Source: Nocardia stercoris (GTDB lineage: Bacteria > Actinomycetota > Actinomycetes > Mycobacteriales > Mycobacteriaceae). From it: a stretch of 64,000 bases of DNA. Within the stretch, counting starts at the first letter, position 1; each line of letters starts with the position of its first letter. Of the stretch, positions 25,899-34,768 are shown piece after piece. The position numbers and the translations under genes are program-made. The DNA is taken from assembly GCF_003696265.1 (NCBI RefSeq), contig NZ_RFFH01000011.1:1-64000 (forward strand). The letters are read 5' to 3'. The notes beneath the pieces were generated by a model that saw only the letters and a program-made list of their open reading frames with translations, was not told where the DNA came from and searched no databases.

Positions 25899-27101
25899 AT
25901 GTACGAACAGTTCTCGGCGCAAATTGGTTCATTCGATCTATCCGATCCCGTGCGCGACAGTCTGCGCATCGCAATGGTCGTCCCACCGTATTTCGATATT
26001 CCGCCCAAGGCGTACGGCGGCGTCGAAGCCGTGGTCGCGGACGTGGTCGACGCACTGGTCGAACGCGGTCACCGCGTGACCCTGCTAGGTGCCGGCGAAC
26101 CGGGTACGAAGGCACGGTTCGTCCCACTCTGGGACGAGATCCAGGCCGAACGGCTCGGTGATCCGTTCCCGGAGGTGGTGCACGCGTTGAAGGTTCGCCG
26201 GGCCTTGGAAAATCTCATCGCCACCGAGGGGCTCGACCTGGTCCACGACCACACCTTCGCCGGCCCGGTCAACGCGCCGTTCTACCGGCAGCTGGGCCTG
26301 CCCACCGTGGTGACGGTGCACGGACCGGTCGACGGCGACTGCGAGGTCTACTACCGCGAGCTGCACCAGGACACATCCCTGGTGGCGATCAGCGACCGGC
26401 AGCGCGAACTCGCCGCGGACCTCAATTGGGCCGGGCGGGTACACAATTCGCTGCGCGTCGCGGATTGGCCGTTCCAGCCCGTCAAGCAGGATTACGCCCT
26501 GTTCCTGGGCCGGTTCACCGAGACCAAGGCACCGCACCTGGCGCTGGAGGCCGCGCACACCGTGGGCATTCCGTTGATCCTGGCCGGAAAATGCGCAGAA
26601 CCCCCGGAAAAGGCGTATTTCGAGAAAGCCGTGCGCCCGAGGCTCACCGAGCGGGACCATGTTTTCGGCATGGCCGACGCGGTGGCGAAGCGACTCCTGC
26701 TGTCGGAGGCCAGGTGCCTGCTGTTCCCGGTCCGGTGGGAGGAACCGTTCGGCATGGTGATGATCGAGGCGATGGTGTGCGGGACCCCGGTCGTGGCACT
26801 GCGCGGCGGCGCGGTGTCCGAGGTGATCGTCGACGGGGTGACCGGCCGGATCTGTGACGATCCGAGCGAACTGCCGACGGCGATCGAGGAGGTGCGCGGC
26901 TACGACCCGGCTGCCTGCCGGGCGCACGTGCTCGAGCACTTCGACGCCGCCGCGGCCGGCCGCGGCTACGAAGAGGTCTACCGCGACGTGTTGCGGGCCC
27001 ACCGGGAACACACGGTGCCGCCGGCCACGGTGGAGATCACGGTGCCCGACAGCCTGGACCTGCCCGCCGCCGCGCGCGTCATGGCCGGAGACCGGTCTTG
27101 A
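25899..27101 (+). CDS. GT4-family glycosyltransferase
   Basis: 400 residues, GT-B fold. N-terminal domain: IAMVVPPYFDIPPKAYGGVE (the glycine-rich start typical of GT4) and VHDHTFAGPV. C-terminal nucleotide-sugar site: YALFLGRFTETKAPHLALEA, the E-x7-E region FPVRWEEPFGMVMIEAMVCG around 276-295 and VVALRGGAVSEV. It transfers a sugar, probably from UDP-, ADP- or GDP-glucose/mannose, in the cytosol. AGGAGAGGGA before ATG 25899 fixes the start. Its stop overlaps the start of the debranching-type enzyme by four bases, so the two are made together and probably act on one alpha-glucan or glycoside. Confidence 0.9.
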   Translation: MYEQFSAQIGSFDLSDPVRDSLRIAMVVPPYFDIPPKAYGGVEAVVADVVDALVERGHRVTLLGAGEPGTKARFVPLWDEIQAERLGDPFPEVVHALKVRRALENLIATEGLDLVHDHTFAGPVNAPFYRQLGLPTVVTVHGPVDGDCEVYYRELHQDTSLVAISDRQRELAADLNWAGRVHNSLRVADWPFQPVKQDYALFLGRFTETKAPHLALEAAHTVGIPLILAGKCAEPPEKAYFEKAVRPRLTERDHVFGMADAVAKRLLLSEARCLLFPVRWEEPFGMVMIEAMVCGTPVVALRGGAVSEVIVDGVTGRICDDPSELPTAIEEVRGYDPAACRAHVLEHFDAAAAGRGYEEVYRDVLRAHREHTVPPATVEITVPDSLDLPAAARVMAGDRS

Positions 27102-29218
27102 CGATCCCGTCCGCGCTCAACGCCGGGGAACCCGCCGCACTCGGCGGGCCCGGCGGCATGGTCACACTGGTGGACGGCAGCACCTTCTGCCTGTGTGACC
27201 ATGCCGGCGACGTCGAGCCCGGTACCCCGCAGGGCCTGTTCTTCCGCGACGCCCGGGTGCTGTCGCGCTGGGAACTGCGGGTCGACGGGCAACGACCGGA
27301 ACCGCTGTCGGTGCTGAGCCCGGAGGCCTTCACCGCGCAGTTCGTGCTGCGCCGGCCACCGCGCGCCGGCGCCGCCGACAGCACCGTGCTGATCGTGCGG
27401 GACCGCCTGGTCGCCGACGGCATCAAGGAAACGATCACGCTGGAGAACCTGGGCCGCGAAGCCACCGCGGTGGCATTGGAACTGCAGGTCGACGCCGACT
27501 TCGTCGACCTGTTCGCGGTCAAGGAGGGCCGGGCCGGCTCCGGCCGGGCCGAGGTCCTGGTCAACGGCAACGAACTGCTGCTCAACGACCGATCCGACCG
27601 GGCCCGCGGCATGGCGGTGTCGTCGTCGGAGAGCGCGACGGCGCTTCCGGGCAAACTGTCCTGGCGGGTGGTGGTACCGCCCGGCGGGCGCTGGCAGACC
27701 GAGGTCCTGGCCCAGCCGACCGTGGCCAATCAGCGGGTGCAGCTCCCGCTGCGGCGCGGCGAGAACTACGAATGCAGCGAGCCGGGCATCAAGATCCGGT
27801 CCTGGCGCGACACCACCACCAAGCTCACCACCGGCAACCCGATCCTGCGTAGCATCCTGCAGCGCACCGAGAGCGACCTGGGCGCCCTGCTCATCCGCGA
27901 CCAGGGCCGCGACGGCCGCGCGTTCGTGGCGGCGGGCGCGCCCTGGTTCATGACCCTGTTCGGGCGCGACAGCCTGCTCACCGCGTGGATGGCGCTGCCG
28001 CTGGACACCGGCCTGGCCCTGGGCACGCTGCAGCAGCTGGCCGAGATGCAGGGCCAGCGGGTGGATCCGCTCACCGAGGAGGAACCCGGGCGGATCATGC
28101 ACGAGATCCGGCGCGGCCCTTCCGGCGGCCTGGCCCTGGGCGGCGAGACCTACTACGGAACCGTCGACGCCACACCGCTGTTCGTCATGTTGTTGGAGCA
28201 GGCGCGGCGCTGGGGCGCGGACACCACCGTGGTGCGGGCGTTGCTGCCGGCGGCGGACGCGGCGCTGGACTGGATCATCCACTTCGGCGACCGCGACGAC
28301 GACGGGTTCGTGGAGTACCAGCGGGCCACCGACCGCGGCCTGATCAACCAGGGCTGGAAGGACAGTTTCGACGGAATCAACGACGCCGCGGGCACATTGG
28401 GGCAGGGTCCGATCGCGCTCTGCGAGGTGCAGGGGTACGCGTACGCGGCACTGCGGGCGCGCGCGGAACTGGCCGCGGAGTTCGGCGACGACGACCGCGC
28501 GGAACGGTTGCGCGACCACGCCGCCGAACTGAAGACCAAGTTCAACGAGGCCTTCTGGCTGCCCGAGCGGGGCTGGTACGCGGTCGCGCTCGACGGACAC
28601 AAGCGGCCGTTGGACGCCCTGACCAGCAATGTGGGGCAATGCCTGTGGACCGGGATCGTGCCCGACGAGCAGGCGGAGCAGCTGATCGAGCGGATGGCCT
28701 CGCCCGAGATGGATTCCGGATTCGGTTTGCGCACACTGGCAACCAGCATGGGCGCCTTCAATCCGATGAGCTACCACAATGGTTCGATCTGGCCGCACGA
28801 CACCGCGCTCGCGGTCGCCGGATTGCTGCGCTACCACCACATTCCGGGTGCCATCGAGCTGGCGACCAGTCTGGCGAGCGGATTGCTCGACGCCGCAGCG
28901 GCTTTCGGCGGCCGACTGCCGGAGTTGTTCTGCGGCTTCCCCCGGACCCGGTTCCGCACGCCGGTCCCCTACCCCACCTCGTGCTCGCCGCAGGCCTGGG
29001 CCAGTGCCGCACCGCTGCTGCTGGTCCGCTCGTTCCTGGGGCTGGAACCCGACGTGCCGCGCCGCACGCTGACCGTGCTGCCGCACGTGCCCGCCCAGTG
29101 GGGGCGGGTCGCGCTGACCGATATGCGGCTCGGCGGCAGCGTTTTCGACCTGGCCGTCGAGGAGGACCGGGTGGTGGCCAAGAACCTCCCCGACGACTGG
29201 CAGCTGATCACGCCGTGA
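27098..29218 (+). CDS. glycogen-debranching-type amylo-alpha-1,6-glucosidase (GDE N and C domains)
   Basis: 706 residues. Residues 20-250 are the N-terminal GDE domain (TFCLCDHAGDVEPGTPQGLFFRDARVLS-type opening, beta-sandwich). From about 255 the (alpha/alpha)6 barrel begins: WFMTLFGRDSLLTAWMALPL, GGETYYGTVDATPLFVMLLE, WIIHFGDRDDDGFVEYQR, GWKDSFDGIN, and SYHNGSIWPHDTALAV, which hold the acidic and aromatic residues of the glucosidase site. Likely cleaves alpha-1,6 branch points or a small glucoside; exact substrate unknown. TTG start overlaps the TGA of the GT4 gene (TTGA), with GGAG nine bases upstream. Such GT4/GDE pairs recur in actinobacteria. Confidence 0.88.
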   Translation: MTIPSALNAGEPAALGGPGGMVTLVDGSTFCLCDHAGDVEPGTPQGLFFRDARVLSRWELRVDGQRPEPLSVLSPEAFTAQFVLRRPPRAGAADSTVLIVRDRLVADGIKETITLENLGREATAVALELQVDADFVDLFAVKEGRAGSGRAEVLVNGNELLLNDRSDRARGMAVSSSESATALPGKLSWRVVVPPGGRWQTEVLAQPTVANQRVQLPLRRGENYECSEPGIKIRSWRDTTTKLTTGNPILRSILQRTESDLGALLIRDQGRDGRAFVAAGAPWFMTLFGRDSLLTAWMALPLDTGLALGTLQQLAEMQGQRVDPLTEEEPGRIMHEIRRGPSGGLALGGETYYGTVDATPLFVMLLEQARRWGADTTVVRALLPAADAALDWIIHFGDRDDDGFVEYQRATDRGLINQGWKDSFDGINDAAGTLGQGPIALCEVQGYAYAALRARAELAAEFGDDDRAERLRDHAAELKTKFNEAFWLPERGWYAVALDGHKRPLDALTSNVGQCLWTGIVPDEQAEQLIERMASPEMDSGFGLRTLATSMGAFNPMSYHNGSIWPHDTALAVAGLLRYHHIPGAIELATSLASGLLDAAAAFGGRLPELFCGFPRTRFRTPVPYPTSCSPQAWASAAPLLLVRSFLGLEPDVPRRTLTVLPHVPAQWGRVALTDMRLGGSVFDLAVEEDRVVAKNLPDDWQLITP

Positions 29219-29221
29219 GCG

Positions 29222-29261
29222 CCGGCTCGATCAGGGTTCGCGAGGGCCCTGATCGAGCCGG
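29222..29261. terminator. hairpin between the GDE gene and the convergent membrane-protein gene
   Basis: Perfect 15-bp stem (29222-29236 with 29247-29261), 10-base loop; one arm covers the last codons of the minus-strand gene. Confidence 0.85.
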
Positions 29262-29905
29262 AACGGCGGGTAGTCGTCGCGCAGCAGGCCCGCGTAGACG
29301 TGTACCCGCACGATCCAGCGGTTCAAGCCCATCGCGAAGTCGAACAGGCCACGCGGGTAGACCGCGGTGAACAGCAACGCGACGCCGGCGACGATCGACA
29401 GGGCGCCGAGCAGCGACAGGCCACCGGCCGAATGCCCGTCCGACCCCATGCGGGCGGCCGTGGACAGCACCGCGCCGACGATCAGGTAGTGCGGGATGGC
29501 CAGCAGCCACCACTTCACCAGCACCAGACCGCGACTGAGCTGTTCGGGATAGTCGACCTCGAGGTCGGCCGGATAGCCCGGGTCGGAGTTCAGGCTGAAC
29601 GGCGGATACCGGTCGGTGCCCAGCGGACTCAGCGCGTAGAACGCGACGCGCCAGCCCCACCGCATGACCCCGACCGAGTAGTCGAACAGCGGGCGCGGGT
29701 AGCGGCCGGTGAACAGGATCGCGAAGAACGCCACGACGGTGGCGAGCACCCAGCCGATGCCGAGCACGATCAGCACCACGAAATGTGGTATCGCCAGTAG
29801 CCATTTCACCAGCCACTGCCAGCGGGACAGGTTCGGGTCGAGGTCGCCCCGGACTCGAACGGGTGAGCTCGGTGCGGGTTCGGGGACGGACGGCTGTGGC
29901 TCCAT
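29231..29905 (-). CDS. DUF4389 membrane protein
   Basis: 224 residues, four membrane helices arranged as two similar halves: WLVKWLLAIPHFVVLIVLGIG with FTGRYPRPLFDY, and LVKWWLLAIPHYLIVGAVLS with FTAVYPRGLFDF. Each half ends with a 'RVHVYAGLLRDDYPPF'-type or 'RVAFYALSPLGTDRYPPF' segment, so the protein is an internal duplication. This is the DUF4389 pattern; function is unknown. AAGGAG nine bases before ATG 29905. Confidence 0.85.
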   Translation of the reverse strand: MEPQPSVPEPAPSSPVRVRGDLDPNLSRWQWLVKWLLAIPHFVVLIVLGIGWVLATVVAFFAILFTGRYPRPLFDYSVGVMRWGWRVAFYALSPLGTDRYPPFSLNSDPGYPADLEVDYPEQLSRGLVLVKWWLLAIPHYLIVGAVLSTAARMGSDGHSAGGLSLLGALSIVAGVALLFTAVYPRGLFDFAMGLNRWIVRVHVYAGLLRDDYPPFRLDQGPREP

Positions 29906-30071
29906 GGTCCGGCACTCCTTCGTCACGGGCGCCGTGGTGCGGCGCATCGCATCAGGAGTTCCATTGTCCCGCGCGGAGAGTCCGTGGGGCCCGGGTGCGG
30001 GGGTCACCGAAGGGGCACGAAATGGGCAACTTTCGCCATGTCGGGCCCGGGGCCCGGCGGGCCCGTGCCGC

Positions 30072-30575
30072 TCAGCTGAGCGGCACGCCGAACAGGGTCA
30101 GCGGATTCGGGAAATACGCGGTGCCGGAGATGCCGACACCGGACATGGTGGCGGGCAGCAAGGGGTTGAGCTTGCCGATGTTCGACACCAGGACAGCGCC
30201 GAGGGCGCCCGAACCGACTGCGACGGAACCCCCGCCGAGCACGGCCGCGACCTGGCCCACGATCGAGTTGTCGGCCGGGGCGGGAGCTGCCGGGGCGGGC
30301 TGCGGGTTGTCGGCCGGGGCGGGCGCGGGGGCGGAAGCGGCGACCTCCGGCGAGTCCGCCGGCTGCGGGGTGGCCTGGATCAGGCCGGGGTCGGGAGCCG
30401 GGTCGCTCTGCGGTTCAGTGCTGACCCCGGGCTGCACCGGGCTCTCCTCGACACCGTGAACCGGCGCCGCCTGCGCGGTTCCGGCGCTCAGCATCGCGAT
30501 CGTGACCGCGACCGGGAGTGCGCCCATGGCGGCGAGCCGGCCGGCGATGACGGTAGTGTGACGGCGACTGGTCAC
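30072..30575 (-). CDS. secreted Pro/Ala-rich protein
   Basis: 167 residues. Sec signal peptide with probable cleavage after AQA (TAQA-APVHG). A Pro/Ala/Asp-rich linker follows with repeated PAPADN motifs, then a short hydrophobic, Gly-rich C-terminal domain (VGQVAAVLGGGSVAVGSGAL ... GISGTAYFPNPLTLFGVPL). Small Ala/Pro-rich exported proteins of this build are common in Nocardia; function unknown. GAGGGGG upstream supports GTG 30575. Confidence 0.7.
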   Translation of the reverse strand: MTSRRHTTVIAGRLAAMGALPVAVTIAMLSAGTAQAAPVHGVEESPVQPGVSTEPQSDPAPDPGLIQATPQPADSPEVAASAPAPAPADNPQPAPAAPAPADNSIVGQVAAVLGGGSVAVGSGALGAVLVSNIGKLNPLLPATMSGVGISGTAYFPNPLTLFGVPLS

Positions 30576-31098
30576 CGAATCGTCCCCCTCTTCAGGTATT
30601 TCTCGAATCGTCGGTCACCTTACCGCCAATGTCGGCGATCCCGGCACCGACAGCGGGGCCGATCGACCGGAATCTGTGCGTGAATGCCACCGGCACAACA
30701 CATTTCAGCGCGCCGAGCAGCGCGCGCCGGAGCCGGATGCACGGTCGCCGAGCAGCCCGGATGTCCGGATTACCCAGCGGGATCGGCACACTCGCCAGGC
30801 CCGAACCCAGATCCGTTGCGGCGGTAAGGTTCGCAGCTGCGCCGGTGACACCATCTATCACCCCCTAGAAGAGTTGTGACACAGATCACAATCTGATACC
30901 GTCTGACCACGCAGTGCTGAAAAGACTTTTCAACTACTTGGGGCACTCTTTACACTCATCCCGGCTCTCGCACTTCCGGCCCCGCAGCACCGCGGGCGGC
31001 CGCCCGCCGGGCAGCCGCCGCAGCTCCGCCCGCCCTCGATGCCAGTACATGTTCGACCGATGAACCGCGCCGCGAAACCGGCGCGGCGAAGGAGAATA
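30576..31098. other. intergenic region with CRP site and promoter
   Basis: 523 bp between divergent genes, AT-rich for this genome between 30840 and 30960. It contains a perfect CRP-type palindrome (30875-30890) and a -10-like TACACT at 30951-30956 directed at the SulP-carbonic anhydrase gene. An open frame at 30592-30861 on the minus strand has no support as a gene. Confidence 0.6.
30875..30890. promoter_or_regulatory. perfect CRP-type site TGTGA-N6-TCACA
   Basis: TGTGACACAGATCACA is the ideal two-fold CRP/FNR-family site. It is centred about 80 bp upstream of the predicted start of the SulP-carbonic anhydrase transcript and about 310 bp upstream of the divergent secreted-protein gene. Mycobacterial CRP (Rv3676) binds the same motif. 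Confidence 0.75.
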
Positions 31099-33336
31099 AT
31101 GTCGACCGACACCGAACCGGCCCGACGGACGTCGCTCCCCGGTCTTCCCGCCCTCGACCTGCGTGCTGTGCGCCGGCACGACCTACCCGCGTCCATCGTG
31201 GTGTTCCTGGTGGCGCTACCCCTGTCCATCGGCGTCGCGGTGGCCTCCGGCGCCCCGATCGCGGCCGGGCTGCTCGCCGCGGTGGTCGGCGGCCTGGTCG
31301 CCGGCGCCCTCGGTGGCTCCGGGCTCCAGGTCAGCGGCCCCACCGCCAGCCTCACCGTGGTGGTCATCCAGAGCATCCAGCAATTCGGCTGGGCCACCAC
31401 CTGTTTCATCACCATCGGCGCCGGCGCGCTGCAGATCCTGTTCGGGCTCAGTCGGATCGCACGCGCAGCACTCGCCATCGCACCGGTCGTGGTGCACGCC
31501 ATGCTCGCCGGGATCGGCGTCGTCATCGCCCTGCAGCAACTGCATGTGCTGCTCGGCGGGCGGTCGCTGAGCTCGTCGTGGCAGTCGATCGTGCAGCTGC
31601 CGCATCAGCTCGGCTCGGTCCACCCCGGCGACGCCTTCGTCGGCTGCGCGGTGATCGCGATCCTGCTCGGCTGGCGCTACCTGCCGCCGGCGCTGCGGCG
31701 GATCCCGGCGCCGCTGGCCGCGGTCGTCACGGCGACCGGACTGTCCATGGCGGTGCCGACCAGTGTCGAACGGATCACGTTGTCCGGCTCGCTGTTCCAG
31801 GACATGGCGCTGCCCGCCCTGCCCCGCGGCGGCTGGGGCACGGTGGCCCTGACCATGATCACGATCGCCCTCATCGCCAGCATCGAGACCCTGCTGTCGG
31901 CCGTCGCGGTCGACCGATTGCGGCCCGGCACCCGGACCGACTTCGACCGCGAACTGCTCGGGCACGGCGTGGCCAACGTGGTCAGCGGCCTGATCGGCGG
32001 CCTGCCGATCGCCGCGGTCATCGTGCGCAGCGTCACCAACGTCAAGGCCGGCGCCCGGACCCGGGCGTCGTCGATGCTGTCCGGGTTGTGGGTGCTGATC
32101 TTCGCGGTGGCGCTGGTGGATGTCGTACACCGCATCCCGGTCGCCGCGCTGGCCGGGCTCCTCATCGTGATCGGCCTCGGCCTGGTGAAACTCGCGCACA
32201 TCAAGCTCGCGCACCGCACCGGCGACCTCGTCGTCTACACGGCGACGGTGCTGGTGGTGGTATTCGTCAACCTGCTGGCCGGAATGCTGACCGGGCTGGC
32301 GCTGGCCTTCGCCATGCTGCTGTGGCGGGTGGTCCGGGTGCACATCACCGCAGCCCAGGCCGGCGACCGCTGGGTGGTCACCGTCGACGGCACCTGCACC
32401 TTCCTGGCGCTGCCCCGGCTGACCTCGGTCCTGAACCGGGTACCGGCCGGCGCCGAGGTCACCCTCGAGCTGGCGGTCGACTTCGTCGACCACGCCGCCT
32501 CCGACGCGCTCGCCGATTGGGCAGCCCGCCACGAAAATACCGGCGGCAGTGTCGAATTCGTCGAGGTGGGGACCGCCCGCATCGCCGACCTGGCCAGTGC
32601 GGGTCCGCCCGCCCGCGGCCACGCGCGCCGCATGCTCGACGAGGCGCTCGGGCCGTGGCGCCGCGCCGCGCACACCGACCCGGTCGTCGCCGGTGTGCGG
32701 GCCTACCACCGCGGGCACGCGCACATCGTGCGGCCGCACCTGGGCCTGCTGCGCGAGAGCCAGGCGCCGGACGCCCTGTTCCTCACCTGCTCCGATTCCC
32801 GGATCGTGCCGAACGTCATCACCTCCAGCGGACCGGGCGACCTGTTCACCGTGCGCAATATCGGCAATCTCGTCCCCGCCGACGGGAACGACTCCTCGGT
32901 GGAGGCGGCGATCGTCTACGCACTCGACAAGCTGACCGTGCGCTCGGTGGTGGTGTGCGGTCACTCCGGCTGCGGCGCCATGGGCGCACTGCACCACGGG
33001 CGGCCGGACGGTTCGGGTCTCGACGACTGGCTCGCGCACGGGCGGCCCAGCCTGGACCGGTACCGGAGCGGGCATCCGGTCGCGGTGGCCGCGGCCGCCG
33101 CCGGATTCGGCCCGGTCGACCAGCTCGGCATGGTGAATGTGGCTGTGCAACTGGAGATCCTGGGCCGACACCCCCTGGTGCGGCAGGCGGTGCAGGACCG
33201 CGGGCTGGTGCTGTCGGGACTGTTCTTCGACATCCACACCGCCCGGGTCCTCGAGATCACGGCCACCGGTGTCGCCGAGATCGGCGACGCGGCAGGGCGG
33301 TTGGACGCCGCGCAGATCGACGTGCTCACCGCCTGA
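31099..33336 (+). CDS. SulP-type anion (bicarbonate) transporter fused to beta-carbonic anhydrase
   Basis: 745 residues. Residues 25-430 are a SulP transporter of about ten to fourteen helices (LPASIVVFLVALPLSIGVAV, SGPTASLTVVVIQ, IASIETLLSAVAVDRLRPG). Residues 435-525 resemble a short STAS domain. Residues 540-745 are a beta-carbonic anhydrase with zinc ligands C564, H622 and C625 and the Asp/Arg dyad D566/R568 (TCSDSRIV, CGHSGCGAMG). The fusion couples CO2/HCO3- interconversion to bicarbonate movement across the membrane, as in M. tuberculosis Rv3273. GAAGGAGA before ATG 31099 sets the start. A CRP-type site upstream suggests cAMP control. Confidence 0.93.
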   Translation: MSTDTEPARRTSLPGLPALDLRAVRRHDLPASIVVFLVALPLSIGVAVASGAPIAAGLLAAVVGGLVAGALGGSGLQVSGPTASLTVVVIQSIQQFGWATTCFITIGAGALQILFGLSRIARAALAIAPVVVHAMLAGIGVVIALQQLHVLLGGRSLSSSWQSIVQLPHQLGSVHPGDAFVGCAVIAILLGWRYLPPALRRIPAPLAAVVTATGLSMAVPTSVERITLSGSLFQDMALPALPRGGWGTVALTMITIALIASIETLLSAVAVDRLRPGTRTDFDRELLGHGVANVVSGLIGGLPIAAVIVRSVTNVKAGARTRASSMLSGLWVLIFAVALVDVVHRIPVAALAGLLIVIGLGLVKLAHIKLAHRTGDLVVYTATVLVVVFVNLLAGMLTGLALAFAMLLWRVVRVHITAAQAGDRWVVTVDGTCTFLALPRLTSVLNRVPAGAEVTLELAVDFVDHAASDALADWAARHENTGGSVEFVEVGTARIADLASAGPPARGHARRMLDEALGPWRRAAHTDPVVAGVRAYHRGHAHIVRPHLGLLRESQAPDALFLTCSDSRIVPNVITSSGPGDLFTVRNIGNLVPADGNDSSVEAAIVYALDKLTVRSVVVCGHSGCGAMGALHHGRPDGSGLDDWLAHGRPSLDRYRSGHPVAVAAAAAGFGPVDQLGMVNVAVQLEILGRHPLVRQAVQDRGLVLSGLFFDIHTARVLEITATGVAEIGDAAGRLDAAQIDVLTA

Positions 33337-33456
33337 TCCGTCCGGGCCGGAGGCGGCAGCGGAGCGTCACCACGCAGGCCCCTCCACCAGACCTCGACCG
33401 CCGGCCGGGCGGGATCCCCGGCCGTGGGCGACGGCCGGATATTCGGCGGTCGAGCG

Positions 33457-33484
33457 GCGCCCCGGGTGAAACTCCCCGGGGCGC
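33457..33484 (+). terminator. intrinsic terminator after the SulP-carbonic anhydrase gene
   Basis: Perfect 10-bp GC stem (33457-33466 with 33475-33484), 8-base loop, followed by TGTCGTTTT. One of the few hairpins here with a U-rich tail. Confidence 0.8.
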
Positions 33485-33560
33485 TGTCGTTTTCCCGTCG
33501 TGTCGCCCGGTTCCGGCGCCACCGTCGGGTTAGGCTGCTCGAACTCATGATCGAGAGCGG

Positions 33561-34745
33561 GTGGACGTGACGACGAGCCGGGAACACCACATCGGGGCCG
33601 AACAGCTCGACGATGTCGCGGCCGTCCTGTCGTTCGCGCTCGAGGAGATCGACGAGGCGCTCGCGGTGATGGTCGCCGACCAGGCCGAGGACCGCCCCCG
33701 CGACGGCGCGCTGCTCACCGCCCGGCTCGGTCTCGACGGGGAACGGCCGTCCACCCTGACGCTGCTCGGCGCCCAGTACGAGCTCTCCCGGGACCGGGTG
33801 CGCCAGATCTACACGCGCGCCGCCGGCCAGGTGTACCGGCGGGTGCGGGCCACCGCACACCCCGATACCGCGGTGTTCGCGGCCCGCTACCCGGTCGGCT
33901 GGAGTGACGAACGCCTGGTCCGGCTGCTGCTCGCCGAGATCTACGCCACCGACTGCGATCTCGCCGCCCAGGACCTGGCCTACCTGAAGCTGCGGCTGGC
34001 CGGCCATCCGCTGCAGGACGCGAAACGCTTGGCCGGCTTCGTCTTCCAGCGCATCGCGGGCTGGCAACAGCGCGGCCGCAATCATCCGGCCGGACCGGAA
34101 TCCGGCGCCGGTGCGCTGCTACCGCTGCTGCGCCGCGCCGAGTGGGCGCGTCACGGTACTCCGGAACCGTTGCCGGACAACCCGATCCACACGGTGGATA
34201 CCGCCGACGAGGCGCGTGGCAGCATGGCCGCCACCAAACCCGGCCGGACCGTGACCTTCGATACCGCACTCGAAGCCCGGCTGCTGCGACTACTGGACGA
34301 ATCCGAACAGGTCCGCACCTTCACCGAGCGGCCGATCGCCGTGGAATACACCGTCGACGACGAACCGCGCCTGCACCATCCGACCGTCGCCGCGCACCTG
34401 ACCGACGGCCGCACGGTCCTCGTCGACGTGGTCCCGCTGGGCCGGCTGGCCTGCTATCCGAACCTCGTCCGGCTCGCCGCCACCGGCGCCCGCGCCCGCG
34501 AACTCGGCTGGGGGCGGCTGGTTTTCACCGGCAGCGCGATCGGCGAACCCGATCTGCGGGAACTGCCCGTCCCCGCGAGCAGTGAGCACCCGCTGCGCAA
34601 CCGGCTGGCCCGCGGACCGCTGCTGTGGCCCGAATTCCGTGCCCTGACAGCCGAAACCGGCCTGGAACCGACGCAGTTCAACGCCCTCGTGCTGCGGCAC
34701 GGCTGGCGCTGGGAGCGCGGGCCGTTCCGCCTCGCCCGCGGCTGA
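33561..34745 (+). CDS. sigma-region-4-like HTH protein with C-terminal TnsA-like domain
   Basis: 394 residues, soluble. Residues 64-96 read as a sigma-70 region 4 helix-turn-helix (LTLLGAQYELSRDRVRQIYT), including the 'SRDRVRQI' recognition helix. The middle (100-190) is helical with 'YATDCDLAAQDLAYLKL'. Residues about 235-325 (LLDESEQVRTFTERPIAVEY, then DGRTVLVDVVPLGRLACYPN and RARELGWGRLVFTG) resemble the TnsA/PD-(D/E)xK nuclease fold, but the usual E-x-K is V-D-V-V, so catalysis is doubtful. It may be a DNA-binding regulator using a dead nuclease fold. GTG at 33561 or 33567. Convergent with a CoiA-like gene. Function is not established. Confidence 0.55.
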   Translation: MDVTTSREHHIGAEQLDDVAAVLSFALEEIDEALAVMVADQAEDRPRDGALLTARLGLDGERPSTLTLLGAQYELSRDRVRQIYTRAAGQVYRRVRATAHPDTAVFAARYPVGWSDERLVRLLLAEIYATDCDLAAQDLAYLKLRLAGHPLQDAKRLAGFVFQRIAGWQQRGRNHPAGPESGAGALLPLLRRAEWARHGTPEPLPDNPIHTVDTADEARGSMAATKPGRTVTFDTALEARLLRLLDESEQVRTFTERPIAVEYTVDDEPRLHHPTVAAHLTDGRTVLVDVVPLGRLACYPNLVRLAATGARARELGWGRLVFTGSAIGEPDLRELPVPASSEHPLRNRLARGPLLWPEFRALTAETGLEPTQFNALVLRHGWRWERGPFRLARG

Positions 34746-34768
34746 GCCACGCCCGGCCGCACCGAGCC

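Noticed and set aside
30592..30861. 89-codon minus-strand frame upstream of the secreted-protein gene
   Set aside because: GTG start without ribosome site and no protein-like pattern; the stretch fits better as promoter region.
31216..33237. 673-codon minus-strand frame
   Set aside because: Antisense shadow of the SulP-carbonic anhydrase gene, rich in His/Gln/Asp/Arg as such shadows are.
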